A stretch of 64,000 bases of DNA, taken from positions 28,002 to 92,001 of IMG/VR virus record IMGVR_UViG_3300021375_000017; one strand, 5' to 3'. The translations under genes and the position numbers were made by a program. This DNA comes from a virus. Positions 49,353 to 56,872 of this stretch are shown here, one piece after another (positions within the stretch are counted from its first letter, which is position 1; every line of letters begins with the position of its first letter). The notes beneath the pieces were generated by a model, which was given only the letters and a program-made list of their open reading frames with translations, ran no database searches and was not told where the DNA came from.

Positions 49353-49484
49353 ATGACTTTATCTCACGTATTACTTTGGATATCAATCCCATTTGTAATC
49401 ACTACAGTACTGTTTGGATTTTACAAAGGGGAGAACGTTTATTATGAATCAGATAAGTATGACGGGAATGGAACAGCACATTAA
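49353..49484 (+). CDS. small membrane protein, 43 aa
   Basis: One transmembrane helix (VLLWISIPFVITTVLFGFY) and a polar C-terminus (ENVYYESDKYDGNG). Overlaps the next gene by 41 bases. First of a run of very small genes. Function unknown. Confidence 0.5.
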   Translation: MTLSHVLLWISIPFVITTVLFGFYKGENVYYESDKYDGNGTAH

Positions 49485-49668
49485 AGTTCGTTATGAATTT
49501 GCCATGAGTTCATTTGCTAGAATGTATGGAGTCAAGAATGTACTAAACTCACAAACTATACCAACCTTCTGTAGAGAGTGGGCTATTGATGATGAAAAAA
49601 ATATACCAACAGGAACATTAACAACAGTTGATTTCTATTTTAGAGACTTATGGATGAGGGACAATTAA
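49444..49668 (+). CDS. small soluble protein, 74 aa
   Basis: Starts at MNQISMTGMEQHIKVRYEF behind GGGGAG. Soluble, helix-rich, contains FARMYGVKNVLNSQTIPTF. Function not recognised. Overlaps both neighbours. Confidence 0.5.
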   Translation: MNQISMTGMEQHIKVRYEFAMSSFARMYGVKNVLNSQTIPTFCREWAIDDEKNIPTGTLTTVDFYFRDLWMRDN

Positions 49669-49733
49669 TTGTAATTAGTTTTTATACTTTCATTGGATTA
49701 TTTTTATTTGTACTTTCTTTAATTTCAGAATAA
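49650..49733 (+). CDS. putative tiny membrane protein, 27 aa
   Basis: MDEGQLIVISFYTFIGLF followed by LFVLSLISE: a single hydrophobic helix with short polar ends. Overlaps the previous gene by 19 bases and shares its stop with the next start (TAATG). Its reality rests on the tight stop-start chain. Confidence 0.4.
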   Translation: MDEGQLIVISFYTFIGLFLFVLSLISE

Positions 49734-49819
49734 TGACACACTATATTACAGCAATGCTAATACTAACTTCAATAACATCATTTGTTTTATGGGGACTTAA
49801 TAATGCGTATCCATCATGA
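49733..49819 (+). CDS. putative tiny membrane protein, 28 aa
   Basis: MTHYITAMLILTSITSFVLW plus a polar tail. Single hydrophobic helix. Chained to the neighbours by TAATG and ATGA overlaps. Confidence 0.4.
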   Translation: MTHYITAMLILTSITSFVLWGLNNAYPS

Positions 49820-49905
49820 TTAGTGGTCTTTTTGTATTCTCATTCATCATACTACTGGTTAGTGGTATGGAATTAACATGGTCAGTTAAACAAGGAAAAA
49901 AATGA
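49816..49905 (+). CDS. putative tiny membrane protein, 29 aa
   Basis: MISGLFVFSFIILLVSGMEL then a basic tail (TWSVKQGKK), following the positive-inside pattern. Overlaps the next gene by ATGA. Confidence 0.42.
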   Translation: MISGLFVFSFIILLVSGMELTWSVKQGKK

Positions 49906-50063
49906 TACTACAGTTTGCTAGGTTTTGTGGGACTGTACTAAACAACCCATACGGATTAGGATTCCTATCATCTATTTTAATTTTGGTTCCCATCGTGGGA
50001 ATGTGGGCAGTTCATAAATATCAGTGGGAACACTGGGAACCTTTTACGAGGAAACATAAATGA
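49902..50063 (+). CDS. small membrane protein, 53 aa
   Basis: A short amphipathic start (QFARFCGTVLNNPYGLG), one transmembrane helix (FLSSILILVPIVGMWAV), then a Trp-rich basic tail. Overlaps both neighbours by 4 bases. Function unknown. Confidence 0.5.
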   Translation: MILQFARFCGTVLNNPYGLGFLSSILILVPIVGMWAVHKYQWEHWEPFTRKHK

Positions 50064-50269
50064 ATCCAGTAATATTAATCGGTTACTTCACACCGCTGGT
50101 TATTATTTTTATAGTATTGAAACTTTCTATATGGGTATCTGCTGTCAACGACGAAAAAAATTATGTCGGAAAAGAACCCTTTAGAAAACGAGGACCCTAT
50201 ACTATGGAGGCGTATATAGATGTTGACGCAGAGGAAGAAGAATATGGAGATCGCACAGACTATAGATAA
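50060..50269 (+). CDS. small membrane protein, 69 aa
   Basis: An N-terminal transmembrane helix (PVILIGYFTPLVIIFIVLKL) followed by a soluble acidic tail. Preceded by GAGG. Function unknown. Confidence 0.5.
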   Translation: MNPVILIGYFTPLVIIFIVLKLSIWVSAVNDEKNYVGKEPFRKRGPYTMEAYIDVDAEEEEYGDRTDYR

Positions 50270-50393
50270 TGCTCTTTATCAACACTATACAATTGAACAA
50301 GGAAAACCTGTACCAAATTGGAGGTATATAAAAGACCAAGATTGGTGGTGTGAATACCTTAAAAATCTAGGAATAGATCCAAGAAATCCATGA
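50244..50393 (+). CDS. small soluble protein, 49 aa
   Basis: Starts at MEIAQTIDNALYQHYTIEQ behind GAGGAAGAAG, overlapping the previous gene by 26 bases. Contains WRYIKDQDWWCEYLKNLG. Function unknown. Confidence 0.45.
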   Translation: MEIAQTIDNALYQHYTIEQGKPVPNWRYIKDQDWWCEYLKNLGIDPRNP

Positions 50394-50587
50394 ACGAAGA
50401 AGAGGATTATGACTACACAATAAGTGTAAGAATAGAAGATATAAAACTCATGCATCACTGTGTGAAAGAAACTATTAAGTATTGGCCAGGAGCTCCAGCC
50501 AGACCCTATGAAGAACAAGAACAGTTATGGGCTCTAAGAGATAACTTATTTAAAATAATACTTGAAGACCAATTTGAGAATTCATGA
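50390..50587 (+). CDS. small acidic protein, 65 aa
   Basis: Starts in an ATGA overlap. ISVRIEDIKLMHHCVKETI and a C-terminal helix with LWALRDNLFKIILE. Function unknown. Confidence 0.5.
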   Translation: MNEEEDYDYTISVRIEDIKLMHHCVKETIKYWPGAPARPYEEQEQLWALRDNLFKIILEDQFENS

Positions 50588-50739
50588 AATTATTACTACA
50601 TCCACATACTAATGTAAGCGATCCTGTGTGGTCGGTCATTTTTATGGTCTTTCTTTCTCTTTGTATGGCTGGTTATAGTATCTACTATATACTAGGAGTT
50701 GATGAAAAGAAAGTTGAGAAGACAATTAGATATAGATAG
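50584..50739 (+). CDS. small membrane protein, 51 aa
   Basis: One transmembrane helix (VWSVIFMVFLSLCMAGYSIY) with a basic C-terminus. ATGA overlap with the previous gene. Function unknown. Confidence 0.5.
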   Translation: MKLLLHPHTNVSDPVWSVIFMVFLSLCMAGYSIYYILGVDEKKVEKTIRYR

Positions 50740-50785
50740 AGAAGAACTTATGAAAAGGATTACGGAAGATGCAAAAACTAATTAA
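50702..50785 (+). CDS. putative tiny basic protein, 27 aa
   Basis: MKRKLRRQLDIDREELMKRI: a short charged helix, overlapping both neighbours. Possibly spurious. Confidence 0.25.
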   Translation: MKRKLRRQLDIDREELMKRITEDAKTN

Positions 50786-51026
50786 TGTTTTAGCACTATT
50801 GTCGTTTGCAGGAACTGCATCTATTGTAGGTGGTGGCACATATGTTTATCTCAATAAGGATTCTATTATTGAGAATGTAAAGGGACAAGTTGCGAGTGCT
50901 GCAGCCGAAGCAATTTCTGGAGCACTTCCTGGTATGTTGGATTCTACAATGCCAGAACTTCCTGGTGTTACTGGCGACGCAATTCCATCACTTCCTACCA
51001 CCACTGGTCCAGCACTTCCATTCTAA
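50769..51026 (+). CDS. small anchored protein, 85 aa
   Basis: N-terminal hydrophobic helix (INVLALLSFAGTASIVGGGT), an Ala-rich amphipathic section, and a Pro/Leu-rich tail with repeated LPG/LPT units ending ALPF. It precedes the Pro-rich gene at 51033, and the two may work together. Function unknown. Confidence 0.5.
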   Translation: MQKLINVLALLSFAGTASIVGGGTYVYLNKDSIIENVKGQVASAAAEAISGALPGMLDSTMPELPGVTGDAIPSLPTTTGPALPF

Positions 51027-51032
51027 CAGTTG

Positions 51033-51833
51033 ATGGATATTCCAAACATCAGAACAAACACTATACCCACTAATAGTATACCTATTAATAGTATAAAAAT
51101 TTTACCAGTTAGAAGTGTTTTAAATGATGTACCTTCAATACAAACTTATGATCCACCGGTTACGGTTCAGGTAGGTACTCCCATTGTTGATATACCTGGT
51201 TGTGTTGAGGCACATGAATCTAATAATCCGTTAAACGAAAACCTTGACGATTCAAGAGGAATACTAACATATTGTGATGGAAATGTACCGTCATTCAATC
51301 CACCTAATTATACACCAAATCAAACATTACCCACCAGACCTTCTACGGTAGACACCAGGTTTAATGAACCGGATACAAAAATAGAATCACCAAGAACAGA
51401 TTCTTCATCAACTGCACCGACAGTTAAATGTCCCACACCTGTTCAAGAAACAAGAGAACCTGTTGGAACGTATCTTAATGGATATAAAGAGAAAGTAATT
51501 GCCTATGAGTTGATCGATGGCACTTGTATCAGAATTACAGAACCTGTACCAATTATAGAACAAGTTATCTCTGGTCTTCCTAGTGGTGGTCAGGTAATGC
51601 AGGTTGGTGGTATTACAGTGATCGCAACTACATCTGCACTATTAGCAAAACCGTTGGTCGATATACTATTGAAAGTAATCAAACCAACGGTAAAGAAAGT
51701 TCTAAAGAAGATTTCCACTATTCGGGGGAAACAACTGAAGACCTTGTCTGTAAAGGAACGCCAAGCAGAGCAGCGGGATCGGAATCAAGCGATTGCAAAG
51801 TTGAAGTCTGTGAAGGCGAAGGTGAAGAAGTAG
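51033..51833 (+). CDS. proline-rich protein with C-terminal membrane-like and basic segments, 266 aa
   Basis: The N-terminus repeats NTIPTNSIPINSIKI. The middle is Pro/Thr-rich with a few Cys, followed by VIATTSALLAKPLVDILLK (a possible membrane helix) and a strongly basic helical tail. The first 100 residues look extended, like a fibre or linker protein. Its last 116 bases overlap the reverse-strand gene at 51718 tail to tail. Confidence 0.55.
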   Translation: MDIPNIRTNTIPTNSIPINSIKILPVRSVLNDVPSIQTYDPPVTVQVGTPIVDIPGCVEAHESNNPLNENLDDSRGILTYCDGNVPSFNPPNYTPNQTLPTRPSTVDTRFNEPDTKIESPRTDSSSTAPTVKCPTPVQETREPVGTYLNGYKEKVIAYELIDGTCIRITEPVPIIEQVISGLPSGGQVMQVGGITVIATTSALLAKPLVDILLKVIKPTVKKVLKKISTIRGKQLKTLSVKERQAEQRDRNQAIAKLKSVKAKVKK

Positions 51834-52500
51834 GTCTAGGGATAGAATGACGATGTTGTGGAACAACAGTAACATTTTGAACTACTACATCAGCACAGAT
51901 TTTATAGTAAGGACTTTTGGGATGAAAACTAATACCAGATTTCATTAACTCACCACAGTTCTTGAGTCTTGCAATCTCAAAGTCCAATCTTTTGTTGGCT
52001 GTGATTTGTTGTTGTAATTCTATTTGAGTTTGTGCTGCTAACTTACATTGGTCTTGAAGAGTTTTGTCTAAAGGACGAGACCAAGTAACAGAAAATCCAA
52101 GACCTAAATTATAATTATCTTTTTGACCAGTTCTTACAGGAACCTCATACACAACTCTTCCTGGATTATCTGGAATACCATCACCAATGTCATTACCATC
52201 CTCATCAAAACGACCCTCAAAGTCTGTCATGTCATATACAGGATCATTATAATATGGTTCCCAAGGTAATGACCTGGAGACTGCTCCAGTAACGTATGGT
52301 GTAACATTCATTGTGGGACCTTGACACTGAATACCTCCCCCGTAGGTGTTTGTAATATAAGGTCCCTGGAGGACTTGGATGGCTTGGTTGGTAACTGAAC
52401 CAGAACTATTAGCAACAGGGGCAGCAGTAGCACTGACACCTCCAACAGACTCTGCAAGAACCTTTGTAGGTGATAAGAAACCAATTAAACATACTCCGAT
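51718..52500 (-). CDS. exported structural-type protein with non-ATG start
   Basis: The frame stays open upstream to an ATG at 52665, but the clean signal peptide, GVCLIGFLSPTKVLA, starts right at 52500, where the upstream stop reads TAATC rather than the usual TAATG; so the start is probably ATC, or an unseen upstream codon. The mature part includes LQGPYITNTYGGGIQCQGP, LGLGFSVTWSRPLDKTLQ and a helical Gln-rich segment. Third gene of a reverse-strand group of exported proteins. Start confidence is low. Confidence 0.55.
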   Translation of the reverse strand: MGVCLIGFLSPTKVLAESVGGVSATAAPVANSSGSVTNQAIQVLQGPYITNTYGGGIQCQGPTMNVTPYVTGAVSRSLPWEPYYNDPVYDMTDFEGRFDEDGNDIGDGIPDNPGRVVYEVPVRTGQKDNYNLGLGFSVTWSRPLDKTLQDQCKLAAQTQIELQQQITANKRLDFEIARLKNCGELMKSGISFHPKSPYYKICADVVVQNVTVVPQHRHSIPRPTSSPSPSQTSTLQSLDSDPAALLGVPLQTRSSVVSPE

Positions 52501-52943
52501 TACTGGGAAAAAATGGAAATTGTGTCGGTTACTGACTCTACTACTGTTTCTCTTTGTATTATTGTTTGGTTTTGAAGACCAGGTCCGCTGTATGTTTCTG
52601 TATATTGAAAGGCTCCTCCTGGAAGAGTCTGAGAGAAACTTGGTCTGTTTGATAATCCTACCCATCGTGAAGTCACTCCTTCAATTTCATTAACAGTTGA
52701 TGATGTTGCAGGTCTCAATTCACCTGCTGCAGTAATACCACTTCCAGTCACAGAGTATTCATATCCTGTTCTGTAATCCATCGAATTGATGGTTTCTTTG
52801 ATGTTTTGTGTCGTCTCTGTGTGACTTGTCATACTTCCTTGCGTAAAGTTGGGCACGACTGGCACTGCACCAACAGGTTGAAGCAGTCCATGTATAATGC
52901 CCAAGATTAAACCAAAACCAATAGACTCTTTTAGTCTAGACAT
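52500..52943 (-). CDS. exported/membrane-anchored structural-type protein, 147 aa
   Basis: N-terminal hydrophobic segment (GFGLILGIIHGLLQPVGAV), then a Ser/Thr-rich mature region with EYSVTGSGITAAGEL and AFQYTETYSG. These segments echo TYSVSGSNITASTL and AFSFTETNF in the 52952 product, so the two are diverged paralogues. Role unknown; late expression suggests a virion or envelope role. Confidence 0.6.
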   Translation of the reverse strand: MSRLKESIGFGLILGIIHGLLQPVGAVPVVPNFTQGSMTSHTETTQNIKETINSMDYRTGYEYSVTGSGITAAGELRPATSSTVNEIEGVTSRWVGLSNRPSFSQTLPGGAFQYTETYSGPGLQNQTIIQRETVVESVTDTISIFSQ

Positions 52944-52951
52944 GATTTAAA

Positions 52952-53446
52952 TCAACGAATAGTTACTTCAGTTACGAATTGTCCTGTGGCAGTAGTGCCA
53001 GCTCCACCAGCAGTAAGAGTCATAACACCCGCAGAATCGATAGTACCCGCAAGAGTTCCTGCAGTTCCACCAATCTGAGTTGTAGAATCTCCATAAAGAT
53101 TTGGAGAGTCAAATTGACCAGAAGTCAATGCCACTTGTGTGGTCGTGGTAGTGTCGCCAATAAAATTAGTCTCTGTAAAACTAAATGCTTCACCAGAGTT
53201 AGTAACAGCATAACTTCCTGCACTAATTGTAGCTGGAGCAGTAGCAGAACTACCAGTTAATCCACCCAAGGTGGAAGCAGTAATATTAGATCCAGAAACA
53301 GAATAAGTAGAACCAAGTCTTGTGGACTGAATAGCTGGTCCTTCAACGGTCAATTGAACACTAGAAGAATGTCTAGAAGTAAGTTCACCAGCAGATACAC
53401 TTCCGGTAGTCATCATTAACATAATAAAAGGTAAGAACCTTTTCAT
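52952..53446 (-). CDS. exported beta-rich protein, 164 aa
   Basis: Signal peptide MKRFLPFIMLMMTTGSVSAG. The mature part is Thr/Ser/Gly-rich with regular strands (TYSVSGSNITASTLGG, AFSFTETNFIGDTTTT), like secreted or surface proteins. First gene of the reverse-strand group, behind a GATAAATA late-type promoter. The next gene is its paralogue. Confidence 0.62.
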   Translation of the reverse strand: MKRFLPFIMLMMTTGSVSAGELTSRHSSSVQLTVEGPAIQSTRLGSTYSVSGSNITASTLGGLTGSSATAPATISAGSYAVTNSGEAFSFTETNFIGDTTTTTQVALTSGQFDSPNLYGDSTTQIGGTAGTLAGTIDSAGVMTLTAGGAGTTATGQFVTEVTIR

Positions 53447-53472
53447 TTGTTATCGAACTCATACACTGTTTT

Positions 53473-53499
53473 TATTTATCTAAAGGTGATCTATAAATA
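53473..53499. promoter_or_regulatory. divergent late promoters
   Basis: Reverse strand GATAAATA (53480-53473) serves the exported-protein group; forward strand TATAAATA (53492-53499) serves the gene at 53533. Twelve bases separate them. Confidence 0.6.
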
Positions 53500-53532
53500 T
53501 ACTTACTGTATAGGAATGAACAGTTTAATATA

Positions 53533-53790
53533 ATGTCCGATAAAGAGCTATCTGACCTGTCATTTAACAGGAAAGAATGTCCCAAGTGCGGTGCTGTATG
53601 GTTAAATGGTAATCATATATGGAGAACAGGTATTAATGGAAATGAAGACACTCTTCATAACTTAGTCTGTTCAAAAGCAAATGATCCTCAATGTATTAAT
53701 AGAAAATACAAAAAAGGATTTGTCTATGAAAACGCTGACTCTTGGGAAAAGAGATCAGTATTTATTGGTAACTGGAATCCTAATGAGTAA
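53533..53790 (+). CDS. small zinc-ribbon-like protein, 85 aa
   Basis: Cys pairs at ECPKCGAVWLNGNHIW and NLVCSKANDPQC suggest a zinc site. Remainder: KKGFVYENADSWEKRSVFIG. Starts 34 bases after a TATAAATA. Function unknown. Confidence 0.55.
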   Translation: MSDKELSDLSFNRKECPKCGAVWLNGNHIWRTGINGNEDTLHNLVCSKANDPQCINRKYKKGFVYENADSWEKRSVFIGNWNPNE

Positions 53791-53944
53791 AAATCAAGTG
53801 AAGAAAGAAGAACTTAAAGTAAAAGTTCTAAAACTTAAAGACGAAGTATATAACGAACCAAAAACAGTTTGGCAAAAAGAAAAAGATCTAGCCCATAAGT
53901 ATCTTAATAAGGTGTTAGATATTCTAGAAGAATATAGATACTAG
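53783..53944 (+). CDS. small charged helical protein, 53 aa
   Basis: Starts at MSKNQVKKEELKVKVLKLKD overlapping the previous stop; helical with a YRY end. An in-frame ATG at 53681 would add 34 residues overlapping the previous gene and is rejected. Last gene before psbA. Confidence 0.5.
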   Translation: MSKNQVKKEELKVKVLKLKDEVYNEPKTVWQKEKDLAHKYLNKVLDILEEYRY

Positions 53945-54015
53945 TTCTTATGAACCCGGACAAGCCTAATCCTACAGGGATTGAGCCAGTCTGTCAAGTG
54001 GCTTTAGAAAAAGGG

Positions 54016-54049
54016 TTGACAGACACCTGGGAATGGTTTATTATAAATA
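54016..54049 (+). promoter_or_regulatory. psbA promoter: early TTGACA-TATTAT overlapping late TATAAATA
   Basis: TTGACA 54016-54021, 17-base spacer, TATTAT 54039-54044, and TATAAATA 54042-54049. A ~165-base leader follows. Supports psbA expression across the infection. Confidence 0.78.
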
Positions 54050-54213
54050 AGTCGAGAGGTTACGGAATCAACACATTCCTTTACTGTTCGTAACACTCCT
54101 CAAACCGAGACCTATAGGGTGTATAAATCACGTCTCTCATATCCCCGGCTGAGGGTGCTGGGGAAATAGTAACTCCACCATTCCCTGATGGTCTTACTTT
54201 TTTGTTCAAAACA

Positions 54214-55290
54214 ATGGCTACAACTCTTTCAAGACAACAAACATCCCCATGGCAGAATTTCTGTGAGTGGGTAACTTCAACAAACAATCGTCTTTATGTC
54301 GGCTGGTTCGGTGTGCTCATGCTCCCGACACTGCTTGCAGCAACAATCTGCTTCATCGTTGCCTTCATCGCTGCTCCGCCTGTTGACATAGACGGCATCC
54401 GTGAACCCGTTGCTGGTTCACTCATGTATGGTAACAACATCATCTCTGGTGCAGTTGTTCCTAGTTCAAACGCAATTGGTCTTCACTTCTACCCCATTTG
54501 GGAAGCAGCATCTTTGGATGAATGGCTTTACAATGGTGGTCCTTTCCAACTGGTAGTCTTCCACTTCCTTATCGGCATCTATGCATATATGGGACGTGAG
54601 TGGGAACTTTCCTACCGCTTGGGCATGAGGCCCTGGATCTGTGTAGCATACTCTGCTCCAGTAGCAGCAGCATCTGCTGTATTCCTCGTCTACCCCTTCG
54701 GTCAAGGTTCATTCTCCGACGCTATGCCACTTGGCATCTCTGGTACGTTCAACTACATGTTGGTCTTCCAATCAGAGCACAACATCCTGATGCATCCCTT
54801 CCATATGGCGGGTGTAGCAGGTGTCTTCGGTGGTTCACTGTTCTCCGCCATGCACGGCTCACTGGTGACCTCTTCCTTGGTTCGTGAAACAACCGAGACC
54901 GAGTCACAGAACTATGGTTACAAGTTTGGTCAAGAAGAAGAGACCTATAACATCGTCGCAGCCCATGGTTACTTCGGTCGTTTGATCTTCCAATACGCAT
55001 CATTCAACAACTCCCGTTCCTTGCACTTCTTCCTTGCTGCATGGCCTGTTGTTGGCATCTGGTTCACCGCTCTTGGTGTTTCTACGATGGCTTTTAATCT
55101 CAACGGTCTGAATTTTAATCAGAGCATTCTGGATAGTCAGAACCGTGTTGTTAATACCTGGGCCGACGTGTTGAACCGTGCCGGTCTTGGTTTAGAAGTG
55201 ATGCACGAAAGAAATGCTCATAATTTCCCACTTGACCTCGCCGCAGCAGAAAGTACTCCTGTAGCACTTACTGCTCCTACTGTTGGTTGA
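54214..55290 (+). CDS. psbA: photosystem II D1 protein
   Basis: 358 residues from the ATG at 54214 ([15 protein letters not shown]); the upstream TTG is rejected. Five transmembrane helices; [19 protein letters not shown] holds the P680 ligand His; the C-terminal [14 protein letters not shown] retains the Mn-cluster His/Glu/Asp set. A 15-residue extension, [15 protein letters not shown], follows the predicted CtpA cleavage site after LDLA. It replaces photodamaged host D1 during infection. No intron is present. Confidence 0.98.
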   Translation: MATTLSRQQTSPWQNFCEWVTSTNNRLYVGWFGVLMLPTLLAATICFIVAFIAAPPVDIDGIREPVAGSLMYGNNIISGAVVPSSNAIGLHFYPIWEAASLDEWLYNGGPFQLVVFHFLIGIYAYMGREWELSYRLGMRPWICVAYSAPVAAASAVFLVYPFGQGSFSDAMPLGISGTFNYMLVFQSEHNILMHPFHMAGVAGVFGGSLFSAMHGSLVTSSLVRETTETESQNYGYKFGQEEETYNIVAAHGYFGRLIFQYASFNNSRSLHFFLAAWPVVGIWFTALGVSTMAFNLNGLNFNQSILDSQNRVVNTWADVLNRAGLGLEVMHERNAHNFPLDLAAAESTPVALTAPTVG

Positions 55291-55316
55291 GTTAGTTAGA
55301 AAAACTGAATAACAAG

Positions 55317-55342
55317 AAAGAGACCTTTGGGTCTCTTTTTTT
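55317..55342 (+). terminator. Rho-independent terminator after psbA
   Basis: AAAGAGACC / GGTCTCTTT perfect stem around TTT, then more T. Confidence 0.9.
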
Positions 55343-55375
55343 TGTGTATAGATATATTTCACGGGTGATCAGACA

Positions 55376-55405
55376 TTGGAACAATAATGGAAATAATGAT
55401 ATAAT
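55376..55405 (+). promoter_or_regulatory. possible talC promoter
   Basis: TTGGAA (55376-55381), an 18-base spacer, and TATAAT (55400-55405), 28 bases before the talC start. Confidence 0.45.
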
Positions 55406-55432
55406 ACATAATGAAGTTCTTCAAAAACAATC

Positions 55433-56092
55433 TTGAAAATATTTTTAGATACTGCAGACCTTGATATGATCACTCCTGCGTATGAGACTGGTCTCATTGA
55501 TGGTGTCACAACAAACCCCACACTCATTCTAAGGAGTGGTAGAACCCTTCAAGAGGTTGCACAGGAACTCTCAGGTCTCCTGGCATTAGAAAGTATCTCT
55601 ACAGAGGTTGTAGCGGATACTTCAGGAGAGATGTTGAACCAGGCCCAAGAGTTTATTACTATCTCTCCAGCAATAACCATCAAAGTTCCTTGTACTGTTG
55701 AAGGACTGAAGGCGTGTAAGGAATTATCTAAAGTTGGTGTAAAAACTAATGTCACCCTTGTCTTCTCAGTTGCACAAGCAATCTTAGCAGCAAAGGCAGG
55801 AGCAACTTATATCTCCCCATTCATTGGTAGATGGGAAGATAATTCAGTTGATGGTTTGGAATTGATTCAGAAGATTAGGAAGGTCTATAACCAACTCAAT
55901 GCAACAGGTCTTAAGACACCTCAAATTTTAGGAGCATCAATTCGTGATGTGAGACAGGTAGAGAAATGTGCAGAGTATGGTGCAGACGTTGTTACCATTC
56001 CTCCTATCGTATTTTGGAAGATGTATAAGAACGTTATGACTGACAAAGGACTGGAACAGTTTCAAAAAGATTGGGAAGATGCAAACAAGTAG
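55433..56092 (+). CDS. talC: transaldolase (TalC-type)
   Basis: 219 residues with a TTG start giving the family N-terminus MKIFLDTADLD. Schiff-base Lys84 in ITIKVPCTVEGL; substrate motifs GVTTNPTLIL and GATYISPFIGRWED. Diverts hexose/pentose carbon toward the pentose phosphate pathway, supporting NADPH and ribose supply for phage DNA. Present in nearly all cyanomyoviruses. Confidence 0.96.
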   Translation: MKIFLDTADLDMITPAYETGLIDGVTTNPTLILRSGRTLQEVAQELSGLLALESISTEVVADTSGEMLNQAQEFITISPAITIKVPCTVEGLKACKELSKVGVKTNVTLVFSVAQAILAAKAGATYISPFIGRWEDNSVDGLELIQKIRKVYNQLNATGLKTPQILGASIRDVRQVEKCAEYGADVVTIPPIVFWKMYKNVMTDKGLEQFQKDWEDANK

Positions 56093-56180
56093 AAACACTC
56101 ATTGACTTCTATTGTAAAGAAATATAAAGATACACTTAAGTCACTAAAGGGTCTTATGGACACCTGAATAACCGTCCACC

Positions 56181-56205
56181 ACCTCCTTGACGGGGGTGGT
56201 TTTTT
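56181..56205 (+). terminator. terminator after talC
   Basis: ACCACCTCC...GGGGGTGGT hairpin with TTGAC in the loop, then six T. Confidence 0.82.
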
Positions 56206-56215
56206 ATTGTATAAT
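56187..56215 (+). promoter_or_regulatory. early promoter overlapping the talC terminator
   Basis: TTGACG (56187-56192), 17-base spacer made of the terminator 3' arm and T-tract, TATAAT (56210-56215). Drives the gene at 56237. Confidence 0.75.
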
Positions 56216-56236
56216 AATCTCATACACATCAGACCC

Positions 56237-56671
56237 ATGTCCTACGAAGCAACTGTTGAATTCAAATTTGATGCCACCTACACTCATGATTATAGTCGTG
56301 GGTTTGGTTCTACCATTGATGACGACTTCATTCCAGAAGAACACTTTGTAATCACTGCACCTGCTGCTGACCTCAGTGCCCGACAATACTTCAAACTATT
56401 TGAGAAGTTTATGTTGGCAGTTGGTATGACTCCTCATAACATTCGTGAGGGTGCTATGTCTTTGGTCTTGAATGAATGGGTCAATGATGCAGACCAACGT
56501 AAAATCTGTGAGGAGTATGAAGTCACAAGGAATGAAGACCTCCATGAAAAGTTTAAGGAATGGAAGGAACGTGATGAAGAGATTGAGTCCATTCGCAATT
56601 CGCAAATAACGAATGACATTGACTCTGCAAATGGTGTAGCATGTGTTGATGGAACTTTTAATGAGGTTTGA
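56237..56671 (+). CDS. conserved hypothetical protein, 144 aa
   Basis: Starts at MSYEATVEFKFDATYTHDYS, 22 bases after the -10 (the in-frame ATG at 56207 is inside the promoter). Helical C-terminal half with KFKEWKERDEEIESIRNSQ. An acidic protein; function not recognised. Overlaps the next TTG start. Confidence 0.58.
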   Translation: MSYEATVEFKFDATYTHDYSRGFGSTIDDDFIPEEHFVITAPAADLSARQYFKLFEKFMLAVGMTPHNIREGAMSLVLNEWVNDADQRKICEEYEVTRNEDLHEKFKEWKERDEEIESIRNSQITNDIDSANGVACVDGTFNEV

Positions 56672-56778
56672 CCTATGGGTATGATATTGACACTGGTAAA
56701 GAAGAAGTCATTCCTATGGATGAGGACTTTATGAACCGATTGCAAGACCTGGTAAAAGATGTGGAGTTAGACGATTAG
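56668..56778 (+). CDS. small acidic protein with TTG start, 36 aa
   Basis: A TTGA overlap with the previous stop starts MTYGYDIDTGKEEVIPMDED, then DFMNRLQDLVKDVELDD. Coding-like composition and clean coupling support it. Function unknown. Confidence 0.45.
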   Translation: MTYGYDIDTGKEEVIPMDEDFMNRLQDLVKDVELDD

Positions 56779-56798
56779 TAATGGGGCAGCAAAGTCGG

Positions 56799-56862
56799 GT
56801 AGGGGTATTTGGCTTGCGTAAGTCCCCATTTTATTCTATAATATAAATAGTAATACCCCTAC
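56799..56862 (+). promoter_or_regulatory. perfect 11-bp inverted repeat enclosing TATAAATA
   Basis: GTAGGGGTATT (56799-56809) pairs exactly with AATACCCCTAC (56852-56862). TATAAATA lies at 56842-56849. The GIY-YIG start is 10 bases past the 3' arm. Third such device in the window. Confidence 0.78.
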
Positions 56863-56872
56863 TAAAAGAACA

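Noticed and set aside
52979-53260. Forward-strand open frame opposite the 52952 gene
   Set aside because: Ser/Thr/Cys-rich shadow of a repetitive reverse-strand gene with a signal peptide and late promoter.
54214-55290. Possible group I intron in psbA
   Set aside because: The D1 frame is continuous from start to stop with all expected segments; introns known from some cyanophage psbA genes are absent here.
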